From contig CAMPGT010000049.1 in NCBI GenBank assembly GCA_946885665.1, positions 1-17,641 of the forward strand: a stretch of 17,641 bases of DNA, read 5' to 3'. Source of the stretch: an uncultured Chitinophagaceae bacterium. GTDB lineage: Bacteria > Bacteroidota > Bacteroidia > Chitinophagales > Chitinophagaceae. The translations under genes were made by a program, and so were the position numbers. The notes beneath the pieces were generated by a model. The model was not told the DNA's origin. It saw only the letters and a program-made list of their open reading frames with translations, and did no database searches. Shown here piece by piece: positions 8,992 to 16,109 of the stretch (position 1 is its first letter; each line of letters begins with the position of its first letter).

Positions 8992-8999
8992 TAAATTTG
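8992..8999 (+). promoter_or_regulatory. Candidate -7 promoter box immediately before paralogue 2
   Basis: TAAATTTG matches the Bacteroidota -7 consensus TAnnTTTG exactly and ends 5 bases before the ATG at 9005. No TTG lies at the usual distance upstream. If used, transcription would begin at or next to the start codon, giving a leaderless or nearly leaderless mRNA. The match is exact but short and lies in an AT-rich tract. Confidence 0.35.
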
Positions 9000-9004
9000 A
9001 GAAA

Positions 9005-12000
9005 ATGAGGAGCTGGCTTTTTATCTCTACTGTATTCTTATTGTGTGTACTGTTTTCTTGCCATGAAAAGAAAAAGGCTTCTTACGCATTTTCGGTGCTG
9101 AAGAGTGATCGCACCGGCCTCAATTTTGCAAACCAGCTCAATTCTACCGATTCCTTCAACCTTTTTAAGTACATGTATTTTTACAATGGTGCCGGCGTTG
9201 GTGCGGGAGACTTCAACAACGATGGGCTCATTGATGTTTTTTTTGCTTCCAACCAGGGTCAGAATTCGTTGTACCTGAATAAAGGAAATGTTCAATTCAG
9301 AAACGTAACATCTGAAGCAGGTATTCCGGACGGCAATGCATGGAGCACAGGGGTATCGGTTACCGACATTAACAACGACGGGCTACTCGACATTTATATT
9401 TGCCGCGTCGGGAATTTCAGAATATTGCACAGCCGCAACCAGTTTCTCATCTGCACAGGCATAGACAAAGACGGAGTTCCGCATTATATTGACGAGGCTG
9501 CGAAACTGGGTCTTGATTTTTCCGGGTTTGGCACACAGGCGGCGTTTCTTGATTACGACAGGGATGGCGACCTGGATATGTTCCTCCTGAACCACTCCGT
9601 TCATGAAAACGGGAACTTCAGGCCCAGGCATGTGTTCGACGGAACGGTCCATCCCACCGCGGGCAACCGCCTGTTCAGAAATGACGGCGAAAAATTCACC
9701 GACGTAAGCGTTGGATCGGGCATCAGCAGCACGGCTATTGGATACGGTCTTGGCATAGTAGCCAGCGACATTAACCTCGACGGGTATCCTGATCTGTACA
9801 TCGGCAACGATTTTCATGAAAATGATTATCTCTACATCAATCAGCGAAACGGCACATTCAGGGACATATCCGACAGTGCCCTTATGCATACCAGCAGGTA
9901 CTCGATGGGCGTAGATATTGCCGACGCCAACAATGATGGGCTGCCGGAAATTTTTTCGGCAGACATGCTTCCTTCGGATCCGGCCGTCTTGAAGCGAACG
10001 CCCGGAGAAGAGAGCTACGACGTATTCAATATGAAGATAAGCTATGGGTATAGCTATCAATATTCAAGGAATGCACTGCAATACAACCGGGGGAATGGTT
10101 TGTTCAGCGAAATTGCGCTGTATTCGGGAGTGGCTGCAACCGACTGGTCGTGGGCGCCGCTGTGGATGGATTTCGATAACGACGGACTGAAAGATCTGTT
10201 TATTTCTAACGGCATTCCAAAGAGGCTCAACGACATCGACTATATCAATTATGTTTCAGACCGGTCCATTCAGGAGCAAATCAGGGAAAACCGCCTCGAT
10301 GAAAAAGACCGTGTTCTCATAGACAAGTTTCCGGAAGTTAAAATACCGAATAAGTTTTTTCTTAATGCGGGCGATTTGAAGTTCAACGACCTCGCCGGCA
10401 GCATCGAGGGTGATATGAACACGTATTCGAATGGCGCCGCAAGTGCAGATTTTGATAACGACGGCGATCTCGACGTGATCGTCAACAATATCGATAATGA
10501 TGCACTGCTGTATATCAATCATTCTAACGATAATGCACAGTCGCCATTTTTGAAAGTGAAGCTAACGGGACCGGAAAAGAACAGGCTGGCAACAGGTTCG
10601 AAGTTGGTTGTCTATGCGAAAAATGGTACCAGAATATATGAAAAGTATCCTGTACATGGTTTTTTGTCAAGCATGGAAGTACCGCTCCATGCGGGATTGA
10701 AAAACACGCAAGCAGATTCGCTGGTCGTGATATGGCCCGACAACAGTTTTGAAAAACTGGACTACCGGCAGGGCGCCGAAGAAATTAAAGTGGCTTATCA
10801 CGAAGGACTGCCGGTGTTCGACTATTCTTCTCTTCATAAGGCGAACGACCTTGATACCGTTCCGGCAAAGGATTTGGCTGGTGAGGTAAACCTGCAGTTT
10901 CATCATCATGAGAATTCTTTCCCTGAATTCAACCGCGAACCGCTCATTCCCCATATGATTTCTACCGAGGGCCCGGCAGTGGCAGTGGGTGATTTTGACG
11001 GCAATGGCCTTGACGATGTATTTTTTGGATCGGCCAAGGGAAGCAGGAGGGAATTGTATATCCAGGAAGCCGATGGTAAGTTTACGTCTCTTCGCATTCC
11101 TGCATTGGCGGCCGATAGTAATTATGAAGATGTGGACGCTGCGTGGGCGGACGTTAACAGCGATGGCAACCTGGATCTGATCGTAATTAGTGGAGGAAAT
11201 GAATACTACAATAACGACCGCCACCTTTTACCGAGGCTTTACCTTAACGATGGGAAGGCAAATCTTACCCCTAAGGCAGATGCGTTCAAAGGTATTGGTG
11301 AAACTTTAGGGACCGTAGCGGTCAACGATTTCAACGGCGATGGGCACGTTGACCTTTTTATCGGCGGAAGAGCCGTGCCCTGGCAATACGGCGTAATACC
11401 TGATTCGTACCTGCTTCAAAACGACGGAACCGGCAGATTTACTAACGTAACCGACCGCTATTCCAAAGAACTGGGAAAAGCCGGGTTCGTTACCGGGTCT
11501 GTTTGGACAGACATCGACAATGATGGCCTGAAAGACCTGATCGTTTGTTCCGAATGGGGAACCATTGACGCATACCTGGCAAAGGGCAGCCGGCTTGTCA
11601 AACAGCAGCTTATCCAACAGACCGGCTGGTGGAATTTTATTTTACCCGTTGATGTAAACGGCGATGGCCTTATTGACCTTGTGGCCGGCAATCTCGGCCT
11701 GAACAGCCGCCTTCATGCTTCGGCCGACAAACCGGTAAAAATGTATTACAGCGATTTTGATGAAAATGGCACAAGTGAGCAAATGCTTACTTATTATCTC
11801 CAGGACAAAGAACTTCCGTTTTATAATAAGTCTGAAATGGACCGGCAGATGCCCGAAATGAGGAAGCGTTTCCTTTACGCGAAAGATTTTGCAACTGCAT
11901 CGTTAGACGAAATTATAGCCGGCAAAAAGCTGAAGGCCGCTAAGATGTACACCGCCGACTACTTCGCAAGCGCATTGCTCGTTAATAAGGGTGATATGCG

Positions 12001-12325
12001 ATTTGACATGCAGGCATTGCCCTGGGAGCTGCAGGTTTCGAGCTTGCGGGATGGCGTGGTGACAGACGCCAATAACGACTCTCTGCCCGACGTGTTCCTG
12101 GTTGGCAACTATTATGAAAACAACATTGAGATGGGCCGGTATGACGCCGATTTCGGCTCCCTGCTTCTCAACAACGGGCGAGGACGTTTCACTTACAGTA
12201 TGCCGGAAGGCGTGGCCATAAAAGGGCAGCCCCGCCGGGTGAGGAAGATAAAGATCGGTGGGCGCGATGCATTTATTATCGGCCGCAACAATGACAATTC
12301 GATGGTCATCAGGTTTGAAAAATAG
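9005..12325 (+). CDS. Large FG-GAP/VCBS repeat lipoprotein with ASPIC/UnbV domain (paralogue 2)
   Basis: Predicted lipoprotein of 1106 aa. Its signal peptide ends at lipobox LFSC (Cys19), followed by HEKKKASY, which again lacks a strong acidic surface-export signal. The architecture copies paralogue 1: propeller repeats, an ASPIC/UnbV domain at about 513-600 (ending VVIWPDNSFEKL), then more repeats. I count 13 DxDxDG-like loops, such as DFNNDGLID, DYDRDGDLD, DFDNDGDLD, DFNGDGHVD and DVNGDGLID; the last, DANNDSLPD, has Ser in place of Gly, and DFDGNGLDD is also imperfect. Blocks shared with paralogue 1 include YSGVAA(S/T)DWSW, a GWW motif and GN(I/L)G.N near the C-terminal repeats. The C-terminal stretch LPFYNKSEMDRQMPEMRKRF is typical of this Bacteroidota family. 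The gene diverges from the minus-strand gene across 98 bases. No enzyme motif was seen; function is unknown. Confidence 0.93.
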   Translation: MRSWLFISTVFLLCVLFSCHEKKKASYAFSVLKSDRTGLNFANQLNSTDSFNLFKYMYFYNGAGVGAGDFNNDGLIDVFFASNQGQNSLYLNKGNVQFRNVTSEAGIPDGNAWSTGVSVTDINNDGLLDIYICRVGNFRILHSRNQFLICTGIDKDGVPHYIDEAAKLGLDFSGFGTQAAFLDYDRDGDLDMFLLNHSVHENGNFRPRHVFDGTVHPTAGNRLFRNDGEKFTDVSVGSGISSTAIGYGLGIVASDINLDGYPDLYIGNDFHENDYLYINQRNGTFRDISDSALMHTSRYSMGVDIADANNDGLPEIFSADMLPSDPAVLKRTPGEESYDVFNMKISYGYSYQYSRNALQYNRGNGLFSEIALYSGVAATDWSWAPLWMDFDNDGLKDLFISNGIPKRLNDIDYINYVSDRSIQEQIRENRLDEKDRVLIDKFPEVKIPNKFFLNAGDLKFNDLAGSIEGDMNTYSNGAASADFDNDGDLDVIVNNIDNDALLYINHSNDNAQSPFLKVKLTGPEKNRLATGSKLVVYAKNGTRIYEKYPVHGFLSSMEVPLHAGLKNTQADSLVVIWPDNSFEKLDYRQGAEEIKVAYHEGLPVFDYSSLHKANDLDTVPAKDLAGEVNLQFHHHENSFPEFNREPLIPHMISTEGPAVAVGDFDGNGLDDVFFGSAKGSRRELYIQEADGKFTSLRIPALAADSNYEDVDAAWADVNSDGNLDLIVISGGNEYYNNDRHLLPRLYLNDGKANLTPKADAFKGIGETLGTVAVNDFNGDGHVDLFIGGRAVPWQYGVIPDSYLLQNDGTGRFTNVTDRYSKELGKAGFVTGSVWTDIDNDGLKDLIVCSEWGTIDAYLAKGSRLVKQQLIQQTGWWNFILPVDVNGDGLIDLVAGNLGLNSRLHASADKPVKMYYSDFDENGTSEQMLTYYLQDKELPFYNKSEMDRQMPEMRKRFLYAKDFATASLDEIIAGKKLKAAKMYTADYFASALLVNKGDMRFDMQALPWELQVSSLRDGVVTDANNDSLPDVFLVGNYYENNIEMGRYDADFGSLLLNNGRGRFTYSMPEGVAIKGQPRRVRKIKIGGRDAFIIGRNNDNSMVIRFEK

Positions 12326-12505
12326 GACTGCTCCTCACTATTTTTAAAATGCGTCAAAATTTTTATTGATTTTCAATCTGTTGTAAAACTCCGCTAAAAA
12401 ATAGTTGGTAGAATAAAGTGTTTTGAACCAGGAGAGCTCTACCTTCGCGCTCCATTTTAATATTATTTCTCCCGGGATGGCGGAGGGATTTCTAAAAAAA
12501 CGAAA
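12326..12505 (+). promoter_or_regulatory. Promoter and possible leader region of the rplM operon
   Basis: This 180-base stretch has no gene. It contains 9-bp inverted arms ACTATTTTT (12337-12345) and AAAAATAGT (12397-12405), a small hairpin ATTGA-TTT-TCAAT (12365-12377), and TACCTTCG (12440-12447), one mismatch from the TAnnTTTG -7 box. The nearest TTG (12423-12425) is only 14 bases away, shorter than usual. About 60 bases of leader would follow, including a short GC-rich patch around the palindrome TCCCGGGA and GGCGGAGGGA. L13 operons in several phyla use an autoregulatory leader RNA; whether this is one cannot be decided here. Confidence 0.45.
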
Positions 12506-12949
12506 ATGAGCAAACTACATTTCACCACCAAACATGCTAACGCGGCTACCGTTAAGCACAACTGGTACGTTGTGGATGGTACCAATCAAACCGTTGGACG
12601 CATGTGCGCTAAAATAGCGGCCGTTCTGAAAGGAAAGAACAAGGCCTACTATACGCCACATGTTGATTGCGGAGACTTTATTGTTGTAATTAATGCAAGC
12701 AAGGTAAAATTTACCGGCAACAAGCTGGAAGACAAGGAATATCTCACTTTTTCGGGTTATCCCGGCGGACAGAAGTCTGAAAGTGCGAAAAACCTGTTGC
12801 ACCGCCGCCCGGAAGCCGTAATCGAAAGAGCGGTGAAAGGAATGTTGCCAAAGAACAGGCTGGGACGCAAAATGTTCAAGAAGCTGTTCGTGTATGCCGA
12901 TGCTGACCATCAGCACACAGCGCAGAAACCACAACCTTTAACTTTCTAA
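12506..12949 (+). CDS. rplM: 50S ribosomal protein L13
   Basis: L13 is an early-assembling large-subunit protein that binds 23S rRNA. The 147-aa product has the normal bacterial length. It shows the family core: WYVVDGTNQTVGRMCAKIA (20-38), YTPHVDCGDFIVVINA (49-64), and the L13 signature around 113-136 (MLPKNRLGRKMFKKLFVYAD). It is the first gene of the plus-strand operon rplM-rpsI-rpsB-tsf-pyrH, with rpsI following after 10 bases. There is no good Shine-Dalgarno sequence at the usual distance; a GGAGG lies about 20 bases too far upstream, and the immediate upstream region is A-rich, as is common in Bacteroidota. Confidence 0.98.
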   Translation: MSKLHFTTKHANAATVKHNWYVVDGTNQTVGRMCAKIAAVLKGKNKAYYTPHVDCGDFIVVINASKVKFTGNKLEDKEYLTFSGYPGGQKSESAKNLLHRRPEAVIERAVKGMLPKNRLGRKMFKKLFVYADADHQHTAQKPQPLTF

Positions 12950-12959
12950 TCGAGTATAC

Positions 12960-13349
12960 ATGGAAAAGCAAAAAAACGCCGTTGGCCGCCGTAAGGAAGC
13001 CGTAACAAGGGTATTCCTCTCAAAAGGGCAGGGCAACATCACTGTCAACGATAAGAACTACAAAGAATACTTTTCGCTTCAATATTTACAAAACCAGCTT
13101 GAGCTGCCTTTAAAGACGATCCAGTCACTCGATAAATTCGATGTTAAGATCAATGCTTCGGGTGGTGGCATTAAAGGCCAGGCGGAAGCGGCTAAACTGG
13201 GTATTGCCAGGGCCCTGGTAGAATTGAACACAGAATTTCGTCCGGCGCTAAAGGCGGCTGGTTGTCTTATACGTGACCCACGGTCTGTTGAGCGTAAGAA
13301 ATTCGGTCACAAAAAGGCAAGGAAGAGCTTCCAGTTCAGCAAGCGTTAA
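12960..13349 (+). CDS. rpsI: 30S ribosomal protein S9
   Basis: S9 is a small-subunit head protein whose C-terminal tail reaches the P-site tRNA. The 129-aa product contains the S9 signature GGGIKGQAEAAKLGIARAL (68-86), the basic segment RDPRSVERKKFGHKKARK, and the canonical C-terminus QFSKR with terminal arginine. Length is normal. It lies 10 bases after rplM and 30 bases before rpsB, fitting one ribosomal transcript; rplM-rpsI is a near-universal bacterial pair. Confidence 0.98.
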   Translation: MEKQKNAVGRRKEAVTRVFLSKGQGNITVNDKNYKEYFSLQYLQNQLELPLKTIQSLDKFDVKINASGGGIKGQAEAAKLGIARALVELNTEFRPALKAAGCLIRDPRSVERKKFGHKKARKSFQFSKR

Positions 13350-13379
13350 TTATTTCAAATACAACTCAATTCTTAATAA

Positions 13380-14270
13380 ATGGAAAACAACACTTCGTTA
13401 CAACAGCAATTACTTGAGGCAGGCGTGCACTTCGGTCACCTGCGTAAGAAGTGGAACCCGAAAATGCTGCCTTATATTTTCGCTGAAAAGAAGGGCATAC
13501 ATATCATAGACCTGAACAAGACCACTGAGAGCCTCCAGGAAGTGGCCGGTGTGCTGAAACAGATCGCCCGCAGTGGAAAGAAGATCATGTTCGTGGGAAC
13601 GAAGAAGCAGGCCAAAGAAATTGTGACCGACTGTGCAAGGCGCGTCAATATGCCTTACGCTACGGAAAGATGGCTCGGTGGCATGCTGACCAACTTCAAC
13701 ACCGTTCGTAAAAGCGTGAAGAAGATGCTGAGCATCGATAAAATGCTTGGCGACGGCAGCGCTGAGAGCCTCACCAAAAAGGAGCGCCTGCAACTGCAGC
13801 GCGACCGCGATAAGATGGATAAGGTGCTTGGTGGTATTGCCCAGTTGGGAAGAGTGCCCGCTGCCCTTTTCATCATCGACATTGGTCATGAGCACATCGC
13901 ACTTTCCGAAGCAAAACGCCTCGGTATTACCACATTCGGTATCGTTGATACCAACTGCGACCCAAATAAGGTGGACTTTGCCATTCCCGGGAATGACGAT
14001 GCCACTAAATCGATCGCCATCATTACACAATACATTACTTCAGCAATAGCTGAGGGCCTTGCCGAAAGACAAGCCGCGAAAGATGAGGATGTTGACGAGG
14101 CCGGCACAGATGAAAACGAGAAAAAAGCTGAGCGCCTGCTGGCCGAAACAGATACGGAATCCGGACGTTCCCGCACAGGCGGTGGCGAGAACCGCGGTCG
14201 CGGTCCCGGAAACCAACCCAGGCGCCGTACCACCGGTGGTGGCGGACCGAGAAGGCCGGGCGGAAGATAA
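13380..14270 (+). CDS. rpsB: 30S ribosomal protein S2 with long acidic and Arg/Gly-rich tail
   Basis: S2 binds the small subunit at the head-platform junction and is needed to recruit S1. Family signatures are clear: LLEAGVHFGHLRKKWNPKM (11-29) and ERWLGGMLTNFNTV (96-109). The product is 296 aa, compared with about 240 for E. coli. The extra length is a C-terminal tail from about residue 228, first acidic and lysine-rich (KDEDVDEAGTDENEKK), then Arg/Gly-rich from about 262 (GGGENRGRG, PRRRTTGGGG) to the end. The tail stays in frame and does not resemble a frameshifted continuation of the fold. It is probably disordered and could touch RNA. The gene is separated from tsf by 92 bases containing a large hairpin. 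Confidence 0.97.
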   Translation: MENNTSLQQQLLEAGVHFGHLRKKWNPKMLPYIFAEKKGIHIIDLNKTTESLQEVAGVLKQIARSGKKIMFVGTKKQAKEIVTDCARRVNMPYATERWLGGMLTNFNTVRKSVKKMLSIDKMLGDGSAESLTKKERLQLQRDRDKMDKVLGGIAQLGRVPAALFIIDIGHEHIALSEAKRLGITTFGIVDTNCDPNKVDFAIPGNDDATKSIAIITQYITSAIAEGLAERQAAKDEDVDEAGTDENEKKAERLLAETDTESGRSRTGGGENRGRGPGNQPRRRTTGGGGPRRPGGR

Positions 14271-14276
14271 TAAAGC

Positions 14277-14332
14277 CGGCAACGGGCGATGAAATAAACT
14301 CACGTCTGCCTATTGCCCATTGCCCATTGCCG
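14277..14332 (+). repeat. Hairpin with three 7-bp tandem repeats between rpsB and tsf
   Basis: The 3' part is a tandem array: ATTGCCC (14312-14318), ATTGCCC (14319-14325), ATTGCCG (14326-14332). Upstream, CGGCAACGGGCGAT (14277-14290) can pair with the array over 14 positions (14319-14332) with one C-A mismatch and one G-U pair, leaving a 28-nt loop. Because the array repeats, a second register (14312-14324) gives a 13-bp stem with a 21-nt loop. No T-run follows, so it is not a standard terminator. It may be an attenuator, an RNA-processing or stability element, or a copy of a dispersed intergenic repeat. Confidence 0.65.
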
Positions 14333-14338
14333 AACAAC

Positions 14339-14356
14339 AACTTTAACCTAAAAGTT
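14339..14356 (+). promoter_or_regulatory. Small AT-rich hairpin in the tsf leader
   Basis: AACTTT (14339-14344) and AAAGTT (14351-14356) form perfect 6-bp arms around a 6-nt loop, ending 6 bases before the tsf start codon. The stem is AT-only apart from one pair and weak alone. It may simply keep the ribosome entry region open or modulate it. Confidence 0.3.
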
Positions 14357-14362
14357 TAAAAT

Positions 14363-15202
14363 ATGTCAACAGCTACTATAACGGCGGCTGATATCAATAA
14401 GCTGCGCCAGGCAACCGGCGCAGGTATGATGGATTGCCGTAAAGCATTAATGGAAACTAACGGAGATTTCGAAGCAGCGATAGACTGGCTCAGGAAGAAA
14501 GGTGCGAAGGTGGCCGCATTACGTGGCGACCGTGAGGCTCGGGAAGGGGTCGTTATCGCGAGAACAACCGGCGATAACAAGACGGGTATCGCATTTTGCG
14601 TAAGCTGTGAAACAGACTTCGTCAGCAAAAACGCCGACTTCGTTGCATTTGCACAAAGCATCGGCGACGCAGCAGTGGCGAACAACGTGAAGAGTGCCGA
14701 TGAACTGAATAGCGCCACTATCGACGGCGCCAAAATCGCTGACCTGGTAAACGACAAGCTTGCAAGCATCGGTGAAAAAATAGGCATCACTAAATTCGAA
14801 CGTATCGATGCCCCCTTTGTATCCTCCTACATTCATGGCGCCAACAGGATCGGCGTGCTGGTAGGTTTCAACAAGCCCGTTACCGAAGCCGGCAAGGATG
14901 TGGCCATGCAGATTGCAGCAATGAACCCTCTCGCAGTAGATGCCGACAGCGTTCCTGCTAATGTAGTGGAACGAGAAAGAGCAATCGTTACAGAACAGAT
15001 CAAGGCCGATCCGAAGATGGCCGGAAAACCTGCGGAAATGATCGCTAAAATTGCCGATGGTAAGCTGAACGCCTTCTTTAAGGAGCAGACACTTATGGCG
15101 CAGCCTTTCGTAAAAGATGCGGCAAAAAGCGTTGCAGATCAGTTGAAAGCTGTAGATTCAACGCTGAAAGTGACCGAGTTTAGAAGAGTGGCCCTTGGAT
15201 AA
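14363..15202 (+). CDS. tsf: Translation elongation factor Ts
   Basis: EF-Ts is the nucleotide-exchange factor that regenerates EF-Tu-GTP in the cytoplasm. The 279-aa product has the N-terminal UBA-like domain (TAADINKLRQATGAGMMDCRKAL, in two parts from residue 8), followed by EF-Ts core signatures: WLRKKGAKVAA (42-52) and the EF-Tu-contacting TDFV motif (84-87) in CETDFVSKN. The C-terminal region with MAQPFVKD is also typical. Length is normal. The usual rpsB-tsf pairing is kept, but with a 92-base gap holding a repeat hairpin rather than a tight junction. pyrH follows after 30 bases. Confidence 0.98.
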   Translation: MSTATITAADINKLRQATGAGMMDCRKALMETNGDFEAAIDWLRKKGAKVAALRGDREAREGVVIARTTGDNKTGIAFCVSCETDFVSKNADFVAFAQSIGDAAVANNVKSADELNSATIDGAKIADLVNDKLASIGEKIGITKFERIDAPFVSSYIHGANRIGVLVGFNKPVTEAGKDVAMQIAAMNPLAVDADSVPANVVERERAIVTEQIKADPKMAGKPAEMIAKIADGKLNAFFKEQTLMAQPFVKDAAKSVADQLKAVDSTLKVTEFRRVALG

Positions 15203-15232
15203 TTATTGGAGATAAAAACTGTACTGATCTAA

Positions 15233-15946
15233 ATGCTTCCGAAATACAAACGTATTCTGCTGAAATTGTCGGGTGAATCATTAATGGGTGATAAGAGTTT
15301 CGGCATGGATCCTTCCATGATCGAACAATATGCAAGAGACATCAAAGGAATAACAGAATTGGGTGTACAGGTGGCCGTAGTAATAGGCGGGGGTAATATT
15401 TACCGCGGAATGAATGAAAAGGAAACCGGCATCGAGAGGGCACACGGCGATTATATGGGCATGCTCGCCACCGTTATCAATGGTATGGCGATGCAGGCAA
15501 TGCTGGAAAAAGTAGGTGTGTACACGCGTTTGCAAAGCGCCATCAAAATGGAACAGATTGCCGAACCTTACATCAGGCGCCGGGCCATCCGGCACCTTGA
15601 AAAGGGCAGGGTGGTAATCTTTGGCGCTGGTACCGGTAACCCGTACTTCACCACCGACACGGCCGGATCGCTGCGAGCCATTGAGATACAGGCAGATGTC
15701 ATTTTAAAAGGAACGCGCGTGGATGGTATCTATACGGCTGATCCCGAAAAAGATCCTACTGCAAAAAAGTATAATACGATAACCTTCCAGGAATGCATCA
15801 GTAAAAACCTGAAAGTCATGGACATGACGGCTTTCACCCTTTGCATGGAAAACAAGCTGCCGATCATCGTATTCGACATGAACAAGCCCGGTAACCTGCA
15901 CCGTGTGGTAACCGGCGAAAAAGTAGGCACATTGGTCAAAGACTAA
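15233..15946 (+). CDS. pyrH: UMP kinase (uridylate kinase)
   Basis: PyrH phosphorylates UMP to UDP using ATP, in pyrimidine nucleotide synthesis. The 237-aa product belongs to the amino-acid-kinase fold family. Visible motifs are KLSGESLMG (11-19, phosphate binding), GGGNIYRG (52-59), [17 protein letters not shown] (72-88, UMP binding) and [11 protein letters not shown] (134-144), followed by [12 protein letters not shown]. Length is normal for the bacterial hexameric enzyme. It is the last gene of the ribosomal operon; an intrinsic terminator lies 67 bases downstream. In many bacteria frr (ribosome recycling factor) comes next, but it is not here. Confidence 0.98.
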   Translation: MLPKYKRILLKLSGESLMGDKSFGMDPSMIEQYARDIKGITELGVQVAVVIGGGNIYRGMNEKETGIERAHGDYMGMLATVINGMAMQAMLEKVGVYTRLQSAIKMEQIAEPYIRRRAIRHLEKGRVVIFGAGTGNPYFTTDTAGSLRAIEIQADVILKGTRVDGIYTADPEKDPTAKKYNTITFQECISKNLKVMDMTAFTLCMENKLPIIVFDMNKPGNLHRVVTGEKVGTLVKD

Positions 15947-16013
15947 ACTTATACAGTATTTTTACGGTCGATTGCTTGTAATATTCGATTTACATTAGTA
16001 TTTTTCGACTCTG

Positions 16014-16043
16014 AAAAGCCACTATCCACTTAGTGGCTTTTTT
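16014..16043 (+). terminator. Intrinsic terminator after pyrH
   Basis: AAAAGCCACTA (16014-16024) pairs perfectly with TAGTGGCTTTT (16031-16041) around the 6-nt loop TCCACT, and the T-run covers 16038-16043. It closes the rplM-to-pyrH transcript. Its 3' end is 66 bases ahead of the next start codon. Confidence 0.92.
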
Positions 16044-16070
16044 ATTGCTCAACTCCAGAATCCTCTGAAG

Positions 16071-16109
16071 AACGGTTAAACGCCTAAACTTTAATCTACC
16101 CGAACCGTT
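16071..16109 (+). promoter_or_regulatory. Inverted repeat abutting the start codon of the coiled-coil gene
   Basis: AACGGTT (16071-16077) and AACCGTT (16103-16109) are perfect 7-bp inverted arms separated by 25 bases; the second arm ends directly before the ATG at 16110. In RNA this could fold the ribosome-binding region away; in DNA it could be an operator. I see no convincing promoter box in the 66 bases between the terminator and the gene. Confidence 0.3.

Noticed and set aside
14059..14292. Alternative-frame open frame over the tail of rpsB
   Set aside because: It comes from the GC-rich Arg/Gly tail read in another frame. The S2 frame is continuous and the tail is plausible as protein, so I see no frameshift or separate gene.
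14312..14332. Repeat array as a CRISPR
   Set aside because: The units are 7 bp, directly abutting and without spacers, so it is a small tandem repeat and not a CRISPR.
15976..16006. TTG-N20-TATTTTTC promoter-like pair after pyrH
   Set aside because: It would start transcription right at the intrinsic terminator hairpin at 16014-16043, so it is most likely a chance match in AT-rich sequence.
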